Notes: generated by a model from the letters alone, not told the origin. 64,000 nucleotides of DNA from Paenibacillus sp. (GCF_031177825.1 NZ_JAPSKE010000003.1:62001-126000); one strand, 5' to 3'. Positions 45,246 through 54,864 are shown, numbered from the stretch's first letter. Made by a program: numbers and translations.

Positions 45246-45273
45246 TGTAAGACGATTGTAAAGCGACTGTAAC
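45246..45273 (-). promoter_or_regulatory. PhoP-box-like direct repeats
   Basis: On the minus strand GTTACA, TTTACA and CTTACA are each separated by 5 bases (11-bp period). This matches the TTHAYA-N5 tandem repeats bound by PhoP in Bacillus, though two of the three hexamers have one mismatch. They lie 16 bases upstream of the -35 of the hydrolase promoter. Induction under phosphate limitation is possible. Confidence 0.4.
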
Positions 45274-45342
45274 ATTCGGCCCGGTCCGGAAGGCGGATGC
45301 GAAGGAATCGAAAAGACGTATGTACGGAGCGGCTTCGCGTGG

Positions 45343-45348
45343 TATACT
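45343..45348 (+). promoter_or_regulatory. -10 box upstream of the IclR gene
   Basis: TATACT lies 64 bases before the chosen IclR start codon. Transcription would begin near 45355, so the ATG at 45355 would be leaderless. That supports the downstream start at 45412. The -35 is weak. Confidence 0.45.
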
Positions 45349-45411
45349 TAGAATATGAAAACGAGTTTCACTCCACGGAACGAAATGGATGCGGCGATGG
45401 AGGCAGAACGA

Positions 45412-46158
45412 ATGGAAGACGGGAAAATGACGGTTCGCGCGGTCGAGCGCGCCTTGGATATTTTATTGGTATTCACCGAACATACGAGTCTCGGGTTGAC
45501 GGAAATCGCGGAACAGGTCGGCTTGCACAAGAGCACCGTCCACCGGCTGCTCGCTTCGCTGGAGGGCAAGGGCTTCCTCGTTCGCGACGCGGCGACGGAG
45601 AAGTATCGGCTCGGCTTCCGGGTATGGGAGCTGTCTGCGCAGCTGTCCGGGCAGAGCGACGATCTGGGGACGCTGCTGCAGCCGGAGATGGAGCGGCTGC
45701 GAGATCTCGTCGGAGAGACGATCAGTCTGTACATTCGCGAGGGGAACGAACGGATCCGGATCCAAGCGGTGCAGAGCCGACAGGCGATTCGCAGGGTGGC
45801 GCCGGTCGGGGCGCGTCTTCCGCTGTACGTGGGCGCGTCCAGCAAGGTGCTGCTCTCGTTCGCCGACGAGAGCGTACGAGACAATCTGATGAGCGGACAA
45901 GATTGGCCCGCCTCCATCGATCGGGCGGAGTTCCTGGGGCGCCTCGAACATATCCGCTCGCTCGGGTACGCGACGAGCGTCGAGGAGCGGGAGCCGGGCG
46001 CGGCGGCCGTGGCGGCGCCGATCTTCGCCGGCGCCGGTCGGCTCGCCGCGGCGCTCGCCGTGTCGGGGCCGTCGAACCGGCTCGACACGGCGAAGATGCG
46101 GGAGATCGCTCCGCAGGTCATCGAAGCCGCTAGACGCATGGGCAAGATGATGAAGTAA
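45412..46158 (+). CDS. IclR family transcriptional regulator
   Basis: A 248-residue repressor. The N-terminal winged helix (ALDILLVFTEHTSLGLTEIAEQ, LHKSTVHRLLASLEGKGFL) is followed by the IclR effector domain (VGARLPLYVGASSKVLLSF, then AVAAPIFAGAGRLAAALAVSGPSNR). The ATG at 45412 has GGAGG 8 bases upstream. No catabolic operon lies beside it, so the target is unknown. A strong hairpin follows before the germination genes. Confidence 0.92.
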   Translation: MEDGKMTVRAVERALDILLVFTEHTSLGLTEIAEQVGLHKSTVHRLLASLEGKGFLVRDAATEKYRLGFRVWELSAQLSGQSDDLGTLLQPEMERLRDLVGETISLYIREGNERIRIQAVQSRQAIRRVAPVGARLPLYVGASSKVLLSFADESVRDNLMSGQDWPASIDRAEFLGRLEHIRSLGYATSVEEREPGAAAVAAPIFAGAGRLAAALAVSGPSNRLDTAKMREIAPQVIEAARRMGKMMK

Positions 46159-46184
46159 TGCAATTCCATAATTGAGTAATTTCT

Positions 46185-46238
46185 CAACCCCTTGGTGATC
46201 CTAACGGCAACGATGATGATCGCCAAGGGGTTGTTTTC
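46185..46238 (+). terminator. IclR terminator whose 3' arm contains the next gene's RBS
   Basis: CAACCCCTTGGTGATC (46185-46200) pairs with GATCGCCAAGGGGTTG (46218-46233) and is followed by TTTTCT. The RBS AAGGGG of the germination permease gene (ATG 46240) lies inside the 3' arm. Transcripts from upstream would therefore terminate, or have the RBS hidden. Confidence 0.8.
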
Positions 46239-46239
46239 T

Positions 46240-47343
46240 ATGCCTAACAAGTCTGCGGGTCTTGGAATTTTCCCGATCTTTTGCATCATGATGCTGGGCG
46301 TGGGGCTGATGAACCACGTGATGGTACTCCCTCCGCTGCTGCAGGAAGCGAAGCGGGACGCTTGGATAAGCATATTGACCGCGTTGCTCCCATACCTGGC
46401 TTGGATCGCGGCGCTGCGTTTTATTATGAAGCGTACCCGGCAGCAATCGCTCCTGCCGTGGTTGAGCGGGCGATTCGGTCGGTTCGCGAGCGAGCCGCTG
46501 CGACTGCTCTTTCTACTCTACCTCTTCTGCATCTCCGCGCTTACGTTGGAAGAGACGATTTCGTGGTCCAATGGGACGTATTTGCCCCGAACGCCGGAGC
46601 TCGTGCTGAGCTTGTCGTTGATGACACTTTGCTTCTTCGCGGTTCGGATCGGCATCCGGGCGATCGCGATCGTATCAGGCATCTTGCTACCCTTCGTCGT
46701 CTTGTTCGGGGATTTCGTCATGAGCGCGAATCTCCCGCGCAAGGAATATGTTCTGCTGACCCCGATGCTGGAGCACGGGTGGGCGCCCGTCTTCGCCGGA
46801 TCCTTGTACGTAGGCGGCGGGCTTGCGGAGCTTGTCGTTCTCTTGTTGCTGCAGCACGAAGTAAAGAAGCAAATCAAGTTGTGGAAGGTCGCGTTACTGG
46901 GCGTCTTCTTGGTAGGTCTCATTTTGGGGCCGGCGACCGGCGCGATCGCCGAATTCGGTCCTTACGAAGCGGCGAATTTGCGCTACCCCGCGTTCGAAGA
47001 GTGGCGGCTTGTGACGCTGGGCAGATACATTCAGCATGTAGATTTTCTGTCGATTTATCAATGGTTGTCCGGCGCGTTCGTCCGGATTTCCGTCTCGATA
47101 TATTTGATGGTGGAGCTGATCACGGACGGGAAGCCTCGAGCGAAGCGAACTCTCGTCTGGCCGGCGGCGATCTGCGCCGCGCTCGTCGTCTTGGCGGAGC
47201 TACCGTTAAGCGATAGGCAATATCTCGATTTCATGAGGTTCGTCTATTTGCCGTCTTCGCTGGCGTTCGGGACGGCCGTCGTGGGCGTACTGTTTATTTT
47301 GGTTCTTATCCCCAAGCGTACGAAGGTGAAGATGAATGGCTGA
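46240..47343 (+). CDS. Spore germination permease, GerAB/GerKB family
   Basis: A 367-residue inner-membrane protein with ten predicted helices, of the APC superfamily GerAB/GRKB branch. It is the germinant-binding subunit of a nutrient receptor in the spore inner membrane. The ATG at 46240 is preceded by AAGGGG inside a hairpin. The first of three ger genes, it overlaps the next by 8 bases. The order B-A-C differs from the classic gerA A-B-C order. Confidence 0.9.
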   Translation: MPNKSAGLGIFPIFCIMMLGVGLMNHVMVLPPLLQEAKRDAWISILTALLPYLAWIAALRFIMKRTRQQSLLPWLSGRFGRFASEPLRLLFLLYLFCISALTLEETISWSNGTYLPRTPELVLSLSLMTLCFFAVRIGIRAIAIVSGILLPFVVLFGDFVMSANLPRKEYVLLTPMLEHGWAPVFAGSLYVGGGLAELVVLLLLQHEVKKQIKLWKVALLGVFLVGLILGPATGAIAEFGPYEAANLRYPAFEEWRLVTLGRYIQHVDFLSIYQWLSGAFVRISVSIYLMVELITDGKPRAKRTLVWPAAICAALVVLAELPLSDRQYLDFMRFVYLPSSLAFGTAVVGVLFILVLIPKRTKVKMNG

Positions 47344-48784
47344 GACGAACGGCGATCTGACGCCGGATTCGCTCCGGGGGATGTTTCGGGACACCGACGA
47401 CTTCAAGATGAAGCGGTACGTGTTGGGGGAGGGGGAACGCCCCGCGGTCGTGTACCTGTTGTATTGCGACGGCATGATCAAGACGAAGCAAATCAATGAA
47501 CTCGTGCTGCCGGAGTTGGAGCGGCTGCTGCCGGAAACCGAGGACGGCATGCGCCTGGAACGCAAATGGGACGTGAAACGGCTGCGAAAAGAAGAGCTTC
47601 TTCGGCAGGTGTTTTCCGGTCAATTAATTATCTACATCGAACGATACGGGGTTCTCTACGGTATGGATCTCGCCGATATCCCGCAGCGGCCGCCGCAAGA
47701 ATCGAGCACGGAAGTGGCCGTGAAGGGCCCGAGGGACGCCTTCGTGGAGGAGCTGGCGACGAACGTCGCCTTGGTTCGGAAGCGGCTTCGCAGCAATTCC
47801 TTATGCTGCGAACGGTTTACGATCGGCAAGCGCAGTCAAACGGAAGTCGCGCTCCTCTATATTCCGGATATCGCGAATCCCGAGACGATCGAGGAAGCCC
47901 GCAAGCGTTTACGGGGGATCGATGTCGATATTCTCATGGGCAGCAGCCCGTTGGAGGAAATGATATCGGATCACTCCTTCTCCTTGTTCCCATTGGTCGG
48001 CTATACGACCCGTCCGGATTTCGTCGTGGATTCGCTCGTCCGCGGCCGCTTCGCCGTCGTCGCCGACGGGGCGCCGACAGCCGTTATCGCGCCCGGGAAC
48101 TTGTTTTTCATGCTGCGTTCCGCGGAGGACGCCTATTTTCCGTATCTGGCGTCCAGCTTCGGGCTTCTCTTCCGATACATCGGGCTGTGGGTTTCCTTGA
48201 TGCTGCCCGGATTTTACATCGCGGCCACCTCCTACAACGTGGAGCAGCTTCCTTACCCGCTGTTGGCCACGATCGGCATGTCCCGCATCGGGCTCCCGTT
48301 CCCCGGCCCGCTGGAGGCGTTCTTAATGGTCGGCATGTTCGAGGTGTTCCGGGAGGCCGGGGAACGGCTGCCGAAGGCGGTCGGATCGACCGTCGCCGTC
48401 GTCGGGGGGATCGTGGTGGGCGAGGCGGCCATTCGCGCGGGACTCGCCTCGACGACGTTGATCGTCGTCGCGGCCATTACGGGAGTGGCCAGCTTCACCT
48501 TGGTGAATCAGACGCTCGTCTTCGCCGTCAGCATCACCCGCATCTTCATAATGATCTGCTCCTCGTTCCTTGGCATGTACGGCTTCATGCTGTCCATCAT
48601 GGGCGTCTTGCTCTATCTCGCTTCATTAACTTCCTTCGGCCTGCCATACCTTGCGCCGCTGTCGCCCGTGACATGGAAGGACTTGATATTAGTGTTCAGC
48701 CGAGTGCCATGGGTGAAGAAGAACGAACGACCGGACATGCTGGACACGGTCGACGGCACGCGCCAGAAGAAGAGGGGATCTTGA
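47336..48784 (+). CDS. Spore germination protein, GerAA/GerKA family
   Basis: A 482-residue protein. The soluble N-terminal domain (about 1-280) is followed by five or so membrane helices. Family marks are EEMISDHSFSLFPLVGYTTRPDF and SNYNVEQLPYPLL-like SYNVEQLPYPL. It joins the GerAB and GerAC proteins to form the germinant receptor and ion channel. Its ATG overlaps the upstream gene and its stop overlaps the next ATG (TGATG), so the three proteins are made in step. Confidence 0.94.
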   Translation: MAETNGDLTPDSLRGMFRDTDDFKMKRYVLGEGERPAVVYLLYCDGMIKTKQINELVLPELERLLPETEDGMRLERKWDVKRLRKEELLRQVFSGQLIIYIERYGVLYGMDLADIPQRPPQESSTEVAVKGPRDAFVEELATNVALVRKRLRSNSLCCERFTIGKRSQTEVALLYIPDIANPETIEEARKRLRGIDVDILMGSSPLEEMISDHSFSLFPLVGYTTRPDFVVDSLVRGRFAVVADGAPTAVIAPGNLFFMLRSAEDAYFPYLASSFGLLFRYIGLWVSLMLPGFYIAATSYNVEQLPYPLLATIGMSRIGLPFPGPLEAFLMVGMFEVFREAGERLPKAVGSTVAVVGGIVVGEAAIRAGLASTTLIVVAAITGVASFTLVNQTLVFAVSITRIFIMICSSFLGMYGFMLSIMGVLLYLASLTSFGLPYLAPLSPVTWKDLILVFSRVPWVKKNERPDMLDTVDGTRQKKRGS

Positions 48785-49941
48785 TGGCCGGATTCGGTAA
48801 GTCGGCGTTGGCGCTGAGTTTTCTTCTTATGCTCTTAACGGGCTGCTGGGACATTAAAGACTTGCAGGAAATCAATTATCTAACCGCGATAGGATATGAC
48901 CTTCAAGACGATGAATTCGTCGTATACGGTCAATTGTTGGATTTCGCCTCCGTCGCGAAGTCCGAGACGGGGAAGTCGGGACAGGCGCCGGTCTGGGTAG
49001 GCATCGGGCGGGGGCCGACCCTCGTCCATGCGATCGAGGATTTGTACCGCAGCTCGCAGCTCCGGATTTTCTACGGCCACGTCAACGCCGTCGTGATCGG
49101 CGAGAAAGTGCTGAAAGACAGCAACGCGATGAAGCAGGTGTACGAGTTTCAAGGCAGATATTACGAGCTCCGGTATACGCCATGGATTTTCGGAACCTCC
49201 AAACCCATCGACAAGATCTTTAGTACGTCGTCCATCTTTAATTTTTCGCCGGCCGTATCCGTCTTGCACCAACCGCTGGAGACGTACAAGCAAAATTCCG
49301 TCGTCCGGCCGATGAGCGTTCGCCGATTTACGTTGGAGGCGAAGGAACCGGGACGCACGACGCTTATGCCTTCGATAGCTCTATCGGAAAACAACTGGAG
49401 AAAAGGCGATAAGCCTCAGGACATGCTGACGATCGACGGCGCGTTCGCGATTAAAGAGCATAAGCTTCTTGGGTGGTACAATCTAGACGAATTACGGGGG
49501 CTGACCTGGGTCGAACCCGATTCGAATCGAGGTCCGCTGATCCTGTACTCCGGGGGAGAGATCCAGTCGGCCGTCGTCCTGGAAAACCCGAATGCGATCG
49601 TTCATCCACGGGTCCGAAACGGGAAGGCGGAGTTCTCTCTAGACGTAAAGCTGTCGGGTTCGCTCATCCTGTCGATGACCCCCTTGGCGGAAGCGGAGAT
49701 CGAACGGGAAGCGGAGGAAAAGATTCGGAAACAGATTCGTCGTTTGTACGACGAGGGCTTGAAGCGCGATGCGGATTTGCTTCGGTTGGAGCCGGCCCTG
49801 TATCGGCAGAAAAACCGGGAATGGAAGACGCTTCGGAGCCACGGGGGATTCGAGCTGACGCCCGAGTCGTTGAAGGACATCCGGGTCAAAGTGATGATAA
49901 ACCGAACGGGCAATATTAAAGATCGAACAAGGAGGGATTGA
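48784..49941 (+). CDS. Ger(x)C family spore germination lipoprotein
   Basis: A 385-residue GerAC-type lipoprotein. The signal ends in lipobox LLTG with lipidated C21, followed by the family opening CWDIKDLQEINY. The C-terminal domain has GEIQSAVVLENPNAIVHPRV and the coiled region EREAEEKIRKQIRRLYDEG. It is the third subunit of the germinant receptor. It starts at ATG 48784, overlapping the stop of the GerAA-like gene. Confidence 0.93.
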   Translation: MAGFGKSALALSFLLMLLTGCWDIKDLQEINYLTAIGYDLQDDEFVVYGQLLDFASVAKSETGKSGQAPVWVGIGRGPTLVHAIEDLYRSSQLRIFYGHVNAVVIGEKVLKDSNAMKQVYEFQGRYYELRYTPWIFGTSKPIDKIFSTSSIFNFSPAVSVLHQPLETYKQNSVVRPMSVRRFTLEAKEPGRTTLMPSIALSENNWRKGDKPQDMLTIDGAFAIKEHKLLGWYNLDELRGLTWVEPDSNRGPLILYSGGEIQSAVVLENPNAIVHPRVRNGKAEFSLDVKLSGSLILSMTPLAEAEIEREAEEKIRKQIRRLYDEGLKRDADLLRLEPALYRQKNREWKTLRSHGGFELTPESLKDIRVKVMINRTGNIKDRTRRD

Positions 49942-49947
49942 ACGTGT

Positions 49948-49971
49948 CGCGCGCCCGGAGCCGGGCGCGCG
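49948..49971 (+). terminator. GC-rich hairpin after the germination operon
   Basis: CGCGCGCCCGG pairs with CCGGGCGCGCG over a 2-base loop. The T tract is missing (GGTATGTCCC), so termination strength is uncertain. Confidence 0.5.
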
Positions 49972-49979
49972 GTATGTCC

Positions 49980-50453
49980 CTAGGCCTCCAAAGCGCGTTT
50001 ATAAGCTTCGTATTTCGGCTCCCACGCCGTCTTGCGATCGCCGAAGCCGCGTTCGTCGAGGAGCGCTTCGATCACGTCGAGGCATACGTCCCAGCCTGCA
50101 AGATCTTTCGGCGTATGGGCGTTGACCTCTCCGATGAATTCCTTCAGCGTCAGCATCGTACCGCCGTCGGCCGCGGGGGACAGCTCGAACCTCACTCGAT
50201 CGTTCCCCCAAGTATATTCGAGCACGGAATAGGGCTTTAGTTCGATGATCTTCATTTCCTCGAACGTCCCGTCGCCCAGATCGAACGAGATCGTGCCGCC
50301 CTCGCGAAGGTCCTCGACTCGCAGTTCGGAAAACCATGTCGAGAGCTTATCGTTGACAGTCAGCATCGCCCACACCCGTTCCGGGGCGTGCCGCAGCGTT
50401 CTCTTGAACTCGGCCAGATGACCGGTTTCGGTTTTCGTAATTTTCGCTAACAA
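49980..50453 (-). CDS. SRPBCC (AHSA1-like) domain protein
   Basis: A 157-residue START-like protein of the AHSA1 group, which binds hydrophobic ligands (FKRTLRHAPERVWAMLTV, STWFSELRVEDLREGG, LEYTWGNDRVRFEL). It is co-transcribed with the ArsR-type gene at 50459, a very common pair in Bacilli. I chose TTG 50453, with AAGGAG 8 bases upstream. GTG at 50462 is too close to the RBS. Confidence 0.85.
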   Translation of the reverse strand: MLAKITKTETGHLAEFKRTLRHAPERVWAMLTVNDKLSTWFSELRVEDLREGGTISFDLGDGTFEEMKIIELKPYSVLEYTWGNDRVRFELSPAADGGTMLTLKEFIGEVNAHTPKDLAGWDVCLDVIEALLDERGFGDRKTAWEPKYEAYKRALEA

Positions 50454-50458
50454 TCCCT

Positions 50459-50806
50459 TCACTCCTTCGCCTTGTCGATGGATGAACGATCGGCGGCGGC
50501 TTCATCGTCCAAGCTTCGCTCGAGCGCTTCGAGCTTGGAGGACCAGAAGCGCCGGTAAGGCTGCAGCCAATCGTCCAGCTCGCGAAGCGGTCCCGGACGG
50601 AGGCTGTATAGCTGCTCCCGGCCCGAGCGGCGCACGGCGACGAGACCCGCTTCTCTCATCAAGCGCAGATGCTTGGAGACGCCGGGCTGACTCAGGCCGG
50701 ACGCCGCGACCAGCTCGCCGACCGTATGCTCCTTCCACCGTAACCTTTCGAGAATGGCGCGGCGGTTGGGTTCGGCCAACATTTCGAATAATGTATTGTT
50801 TTCCAT
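50459..50806 (-). CDS. ArsR family transcriptional regulator
   Basis: A 115-residue winged-helix repressor (LAEPNRRAILERLRWKEHTVGEL, LSQPGVSKHLRLMREAGLVAVRR). No metal-binding cysteine motif is seen, so it is not a classical metal sensor. Its stop overlaps the start region of the SRPBCC gene. A clear 22-bp inverted repeat at 50813-50834 overlaps the promoter and is its probable operator, giving autoregulation. Confidence 0.92.
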   Translation of the reverse strand: MENNTLFEMLAEPNRRAILERLRWKEHTVGELVAASGLSQPGVSKHLRLMREAGLVAVRRSGREQLYSLRPGPLRELDDWLQPYRRFWSSKLEALERSLDDEAAADRSSIDKAKE

Positions 50807-50812
50807 GTCTTA

Positions 50813-50834
50813 TATATTACCACTTGGTTATATA
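50813..50834. promoter_or_regulatory. Probable ArsR operator
   Basis: TATATTACCA, 2 bases and TGGTTATATA form an almost perfect inverted repeat just before the ArsR-type gene, where the promoter must lie. Confidence 0.7.
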
Positions 50835-50855
50835 ACTATCAAGAAATATAATGGA

Positions 50856-50897
50856 GAAAAAACAGCCCCGCGAACAGCGAAGCGCTGAACGCAGGGC
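50856..50897 (-). terminator. Terminator of the aconitase gene
   Basis: On the minus strand GCCCTGCGTTCAG pairs with CTGTTCGCGGGGC and is followed by TGTTTTTTCT. Confidence 0.85.
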
Positions 50898-50916
50898 ATG
50901 TCTTACTGCTTTGATA

Positions 50917-53622
50917 TTACGCCATCAGCTGACGAAGAACCGTCTGCAGGATGCCGCCGTTGCGGTAGTAGTCGACGTCGACCATGGAGTCGAGGCGCAC
51001 GATCGCATCGAACGAGAAGGAAGAGCCGTCCGCGCGAGTTACGTCCACCTTCACCGTCTGGCCAGGCGTCACGTCGTTGCTCAGACCGGCGATCTCGAAC
51101 GTCTCCGTGCCGTCGAGGCCGAGCGTCTTCCAGCTTTGCCCTTCGACGAACTGGAGCGGCAGTACGCCCATGCCGACGAGGTTGGAGCGGTGAATCCGCT
51201 CGAAGCTCTCCGCGATGACCGCCTTCGCGCCGAGGAGGAACGTGCCCTTCGCCGCCCAGTCGCGGGAGGAGCCGGTGCCGTATTCCTTGCCGGCGATGAC
51301 GACCGTCGGCGTTCCGTCCGCTTGATATTTCATCGCGGCGTCATAGATCGGCATCACTTCGCCCGTAGGCAAGTATTTCGTTACGCCGCCTTCCGTGCCC
51401 GGCGCCACTTGGTTTCGGATGCGGATGTTCGCGAACGTACCGCGCATCATGACTTCGTGGTTGCCGCGGCGGGAGCCGTACGAGTTGAAGTCTTCCTTCT
51501 TCACGCCGTGCTCGATAAGATATTTGCCCGCAGGCGAATCGACTTTGATGCTGCCGGCCGGGGAAATATGGTCCGTCGTGACGGAATCGCCCATCAGCGC
51601 AAGCGTCTTCGCGCCGTGAATCCCTTTGATGTCGTCCAGCTGCTCGCTGAGGTTCTCGAAGAACGGCGGGTTCTGGATGTACGTCGAGTTGTCGTCCCAC
51701 TCGTACAATTCGCCCTCGGCGACCGGAATTTCGTTCCAACGCGGATTCGCGCGGAAGACGTCGCTGTATTTGGCGGCGTAGATGCCAGGATTCATGGCGG
51801 CGTTGATCGTGTCCAAGATTTCCTTCGAGGACGGCCAGATGTCCTTCAGGTAGACCGGTTGGCCGTTCTTGTCGGTGCCGATCGGCTCGGAAGACAGATC
51901 GATGTCGACCGTGCCCGCGAGCGCGTAAGCGACGACGAGCGGCGGCGACGCCAAGTAGTTCGCCTTGACGGCCGGATGCACGCGGCCTTCGAAGTTCCGG
52001 TTGCCGGAGAGGACCGATGCGACCGTCAGGTCGTTATCCGTGATCGCGGCTTGCACTTCGTCCGGCAGCGGGCCGGAGTTGCCGATGCACGTCGCGCAGC
52101 CGTAGCCCGCGACGTGGAAGCCGAGCGCCTCGAGCGGCTCGACGAGACCCGCGTTCTTCAGATACTCCGTAACGACGAGGGAACCCGGCGTCAAGGAGCT
52201 CTTCACGTAACCCGGCTTCGTGAGGCCGCGCTCGACCGCTTTCTTCGCGAGCAAGCCCGCGCCGACCATAACGCTCGGGTTGGACGTGTTCGTGCAGGAC
52301 GTGATCGCCGCGATGACGACCGCGCCGTTCTTCATCTTGGATACGGAGCCGTCTTCGTGCTTAACGTCGACGACTTCGCTCAGCTTCTCTTCGCTGAGGC
52401 CGTATCCGCCCTTGTCGACCGGCGTGCGGACGATGTTGTTGTACGTTTCCTTCATCGCCGTCAGCTCGATCCGGTCTTGCGGACGCTTCGGACCCGCGAG
52501 CGACGGAACGACGGTGCCGAGGTCGAGTTCGATCGTGTCGGTGAACACCGGATCCGGCGTGCTGTCCGTACGGAACATGCCTTGCGCCTTATAGTAAGCT
52601 TCGACGAGCGCGACTTGCTCTTCGGAGCGAGCCGTGCCGCGCAGGTAATTCAGCGTCTCGGCGTCGACCGGGAAGAAGCCGATCGTCGCGCCGTATTCCG
52701 GCGCCATGTTCGCGACCGTCGCGCGATCCGCGAGCGTGATGGAGCTGAGGCCGGAGCCGTAGAACTCTACGAACTTGCCGACGACGCCCTTCTTTCGGAG
52801 CATCTGCGTAACGGTGAGGGCGAGGTCGGTCGCCGTTGCGCCTTCCGCAAGCTTGCCCGTCAGCTTGAAGCCGATGACGTCGGGCGTTACGAAATAAAGC
52901 GGTTGGCCGAGCATGCCGGCTTCGGCTTCGATGCCGCCGACGCCCCAGCCGACGACGCCGAGACCGTTGATCATCGTCGTATGGGAGTCCGTGCCGACCA
53001 AGGAGTCCGGGAATACTTCGGTGTCGCCGTCGACCTTCTTGGTCGCCGCTACGGACGCGAGGTACTCGAGGTTGACTTGGTGAACGATACCCGTGCCCGG
53101 AGGCACCGCGCGGAAGTTGTCGAACGCGGTTTGCGCCCAGCGAAGGAACCGGTACCGCTCTTCGTTGCGCTCGAATTCGACCTTCTGGTTGTACTCGAGG
53201 GCGTTCGTCGTGCCGAACGCGTCGACCATGACCGAGTGATCGATGACGAGGTCGACGGGAACGAGCGGGTTGATCTTCTTCGGATCGCCGCCTTGTCTTT
53301 TCACGGTATCGCGCATCGCCGCAAGATCGACGACGACGGGCACGCCCGTGAAGTCCTGCAGCACGATCCGCGACGGGATGAACGGGATTTCTTTGTTGTC
53401 GTCTTTGTTGGAAGCCCAGTTCGCGATTTGCGCGACGTGCTCCTCCGTGATGGCGCGGCCGTCGAATTGGCGGATCGCCGCTTCGAGCAACACCTTAATG
53501 GAGAACGGAAGCTTCGAGACGTCCTCGAACTTCGATTCCAAATCGCTCAGCGAGTAGTAGTGGTACTGGTTGCTTCCTACCGCGAGCGTCTTGCGTACCG
53601 CGTAATGGTCGCGTTTAGCCAT
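50917..53622 (-). CDS. acnA: Aconitate hydratase A
   Basis: A 901-residue aconitase (CitB in B. subtilis). It isomerises citrate to isocitrate in the TCA cycle and, without its cluster, can bind RNA. The [4Fe-4S] cysteines are in [15 protein letters not shown] and [14 protein letters not shown]. The substrate-binding [18 protein letters not shown] and [10 protein letters not shown] segments are intact. ATG 53622 (MAKRDHYAV) is preceded by GGATGGGG. An upstream ATG at 53634 has no spacing to its RBS. Confidence 0.97.
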   Translation of the reverse strand: MAKRDHYAVRKTLAVGSNQYHYYSLSDLESKFEDVSKLPFSIKVLLEAAIRQFDGRAITEEHVAQIANWASNKDDNKEIPFIPSRIVLQDFTGVPVVVDLAAMRDTVKRQGGDPKKINPLVPVDLVIDHSVMVDAFGTTNALEYNQKVEFERNEERYRFLRWAQTAFDNFRAVPPGTGIVHQVNLEYLASVAATKKVDGDTEVFPDSLVGTDSHTTMINGLGVVGWGVGGIEAEAGMLGQPLYFVTPDVIGFKLTGKLAEGATATDLALTVTQMLRKKGVVGKFVEFYGSGLSSITLADRATVANMAPEYGATIGFFPVDAETLNYLRGTARSEEQVALVEAYYKAQGMFRTDSTPDPVFTDTIELDLGTVVPSLAGPKRPQDRIELTAMKETYNNIVRTPVDKGGYGLSEEKLSEVVDVKHEDGSVSKMKNGAVVIAAITSCTNTSNPSVMVGAGLLAKKAVERGLTKPGYVKSSLTPGSLVVTEYLKNAGLVEPLEALGFHVAGYGCATCIGNSGPLPDEVQAAITDNDLTVASVLSGNRNFEGRVHPAVKANYLASPPLVVAYALAGTVDIDLSSEPIGTDKNGQPVYLKDIWPSSKEILDTINAAMNPGIYAAKYSDVFRANPRWNEIPVAEGELYEWDDNSTYIQNPPFFENLSEQLDDIKGIHGAKTLALMGDSVTTDHISPAGSIKVDSPAGKYLIEHGVKKEDFNSYGSRRGNHEVMMRGTFANIRIRNQVAPGTEGGVTKYLPTGEVMPIYDAAMKYQADGTPTVVIAGKEYGTGSSRDWAAKGTFLLGAKAVIAESFERIHRSNLVGMGVLPLQFVEGQSWKTLGLDGTETFEIAGLSNDVTPGQTVKVDVTRADGSSFSFDAIVRLDSMVDVDYYRNGGILQTVLRQLMA

Positions 53623-53715
53623 AATGCGCCCCATCCTCTCTCTCGAATGATGATGCGTTCACGAAACCTTGTGTTTCACAGAATGAAACTCGATTTCATT
53701 ATTGCAACTACATTT

Positions 53716-53744
53716 AGTATAGCTTCAAAGACCGCGTTGGTAAA
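53716..53744 (-). promoter_or_regulatory. Sigma-A promoter of the aconitase gene
   Basis: On the minus strand TTTACC, a 17-base spacer and TATACT lie about 95 bases before the start codon. The leader contains a TGAAAT-CGA-GTTTCA palindrome. Confidence 0.6.
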
Positions 53745-53852
53745 GGGCTAAATTTGCCTCATGCGGAAGCGTGCGGACGCATATACATATCGGTACAGCA
53801 TGGTGCGTTCGGGTTCCCCATTCATATAATTTTTCTCGGAGGAGGCCCTTTC

Positions 53853-54833
53853 ATGTCTTGGAAGCCCGCATTGTTTGAATATGTCAGCGCCGCCAACGCG
53901 AGGGAGACGGAACCGATCGCCGTCGAGACGCTTCTTCCCGCGGAGCGGGCCCGCCTTCGGCGTCTCGCGGCGTCGTACGCCGATCGGGGGGCGAAGCCGC
54001 TCGGTTGCGATACGCGATTGATCATCCGTCGCGAGCGGGAGCGGGAGCGCGAGGTCGTCGCCGATCTCGAGCTTCGCCGGACGGTGTACGTTCGGACAAG
54101 AGGCGTCGAGCATGCGGAGGACCGCGTCGATCGGGAGCGGGTGACGCTGCAGCGATCCGACGAAGGCGCTTGGACGGTGTCGCGAGCGGAGCCGATCGTG
54201 CAAGAACGCCACGCCGGCGGCCCCGCGAGCGGATTCGGCGACGACGGCGCCCCGGGCGCGCGAACCGCGCCGTTCCTGAACGAACGCGTGTTGGTGCGCT
54301 CCTATTCGGAAGGGTGGGAGCGCGCGAGCCTCTACGACCGGGAGGCGGCTCGCGATTACGCGGAGCGGCATTGGAACGAACCGAATCCGCAGTTCATTCA
54401 CTTCGACGTCGATTGCACGAATTATGTGTCACAGTGCCTATATGCCGGCGGGGCGCCCATGACCTATTCCGCCGGCCGGGAATCGGGCTGGTGGTACCGA
54501 GGCCGATCCGGCAACCGCGAGCATTGGAGTTATAGCTGGACCGTGGCGCATGCGCTGCATTGGTATTTGATGGGGGGGCGGAACGAGGGACTGGCGGCGG
54601 ACCGGGCCGCCGATCCGGCGGACCTCTCGATCGGCGACGTGATTTGCTACGACTTCGACGGCGACGGGCGGTTCGAGCACAGCGCGATCGTCACCGGCGC
54701 GGACGGCTCGGGCATGCCGCTCGTGAACGCGCATACGACGAACAGCCGCGCCCGGTACTGGGATTACCGGGATTCCTACGCGTGGACGGATCGGACCGAA
54801 TACCGGTTTTTCCGGATTCGAGATCGATTCTGA
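53853..54833 (+). CDS. Amidase_6 domain protein
   Basis: A 326-residue protein with a C-terminal amidase_6 domain. The papain-like catalytic Cys is in HFDVDCTNYVSQCLYAGGAPM, and a His in RFEHSAIVT. The WWYRGRSG and NAHTTNSRARYWDYRD segments are typical. The N-terminal 150 residues are rich in R and E. The family is thought to cleave peptides, possibly of the cell wall, but the activity is unproven, and no signal peptide is present. ATG 53853 has GGAGGAGG 8 bases upstream. Confidence 0.85.
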   Translation: MSWKPALFEYVSAANARETEPIAVETLLPAERARLRRLAASYADRGAKPLGCDTRLIIRREREREREVVADLELRRTVYVRTRGVEHAEDRVDRERVTLQRSDEGAWTVSRAEPIVQERHAGGPASGFGDDGAPGARTAPFLNERVLVRSYSEGWERASLYDREAARDYAERHWNEPNPQFIHFDVDCTNYVSQCLYAGGAPMTYSAGRESGWWYRGRSGNREHWSYSWTVAHALHWYLMGGRNEGLAADRAADPADLSIGDVICYDFDGDGRFEHSAIVTGADGSGMPLVNAHTTNSRARYWDYRDSYAWTDRTEYRFFRIRDRF

Positions 54834-54864
54834 ACGCGCCAATTCATGCGCGACGGAGGTTTCC

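Noticed and set aside
47566..48783. Extended open frame running into the Ger(x)C gene
   Set aside because: The upstream part lies in another frame of the GerAA-like gene and is arginine-rich. The lipoprotein signal shows the true start at 48784.
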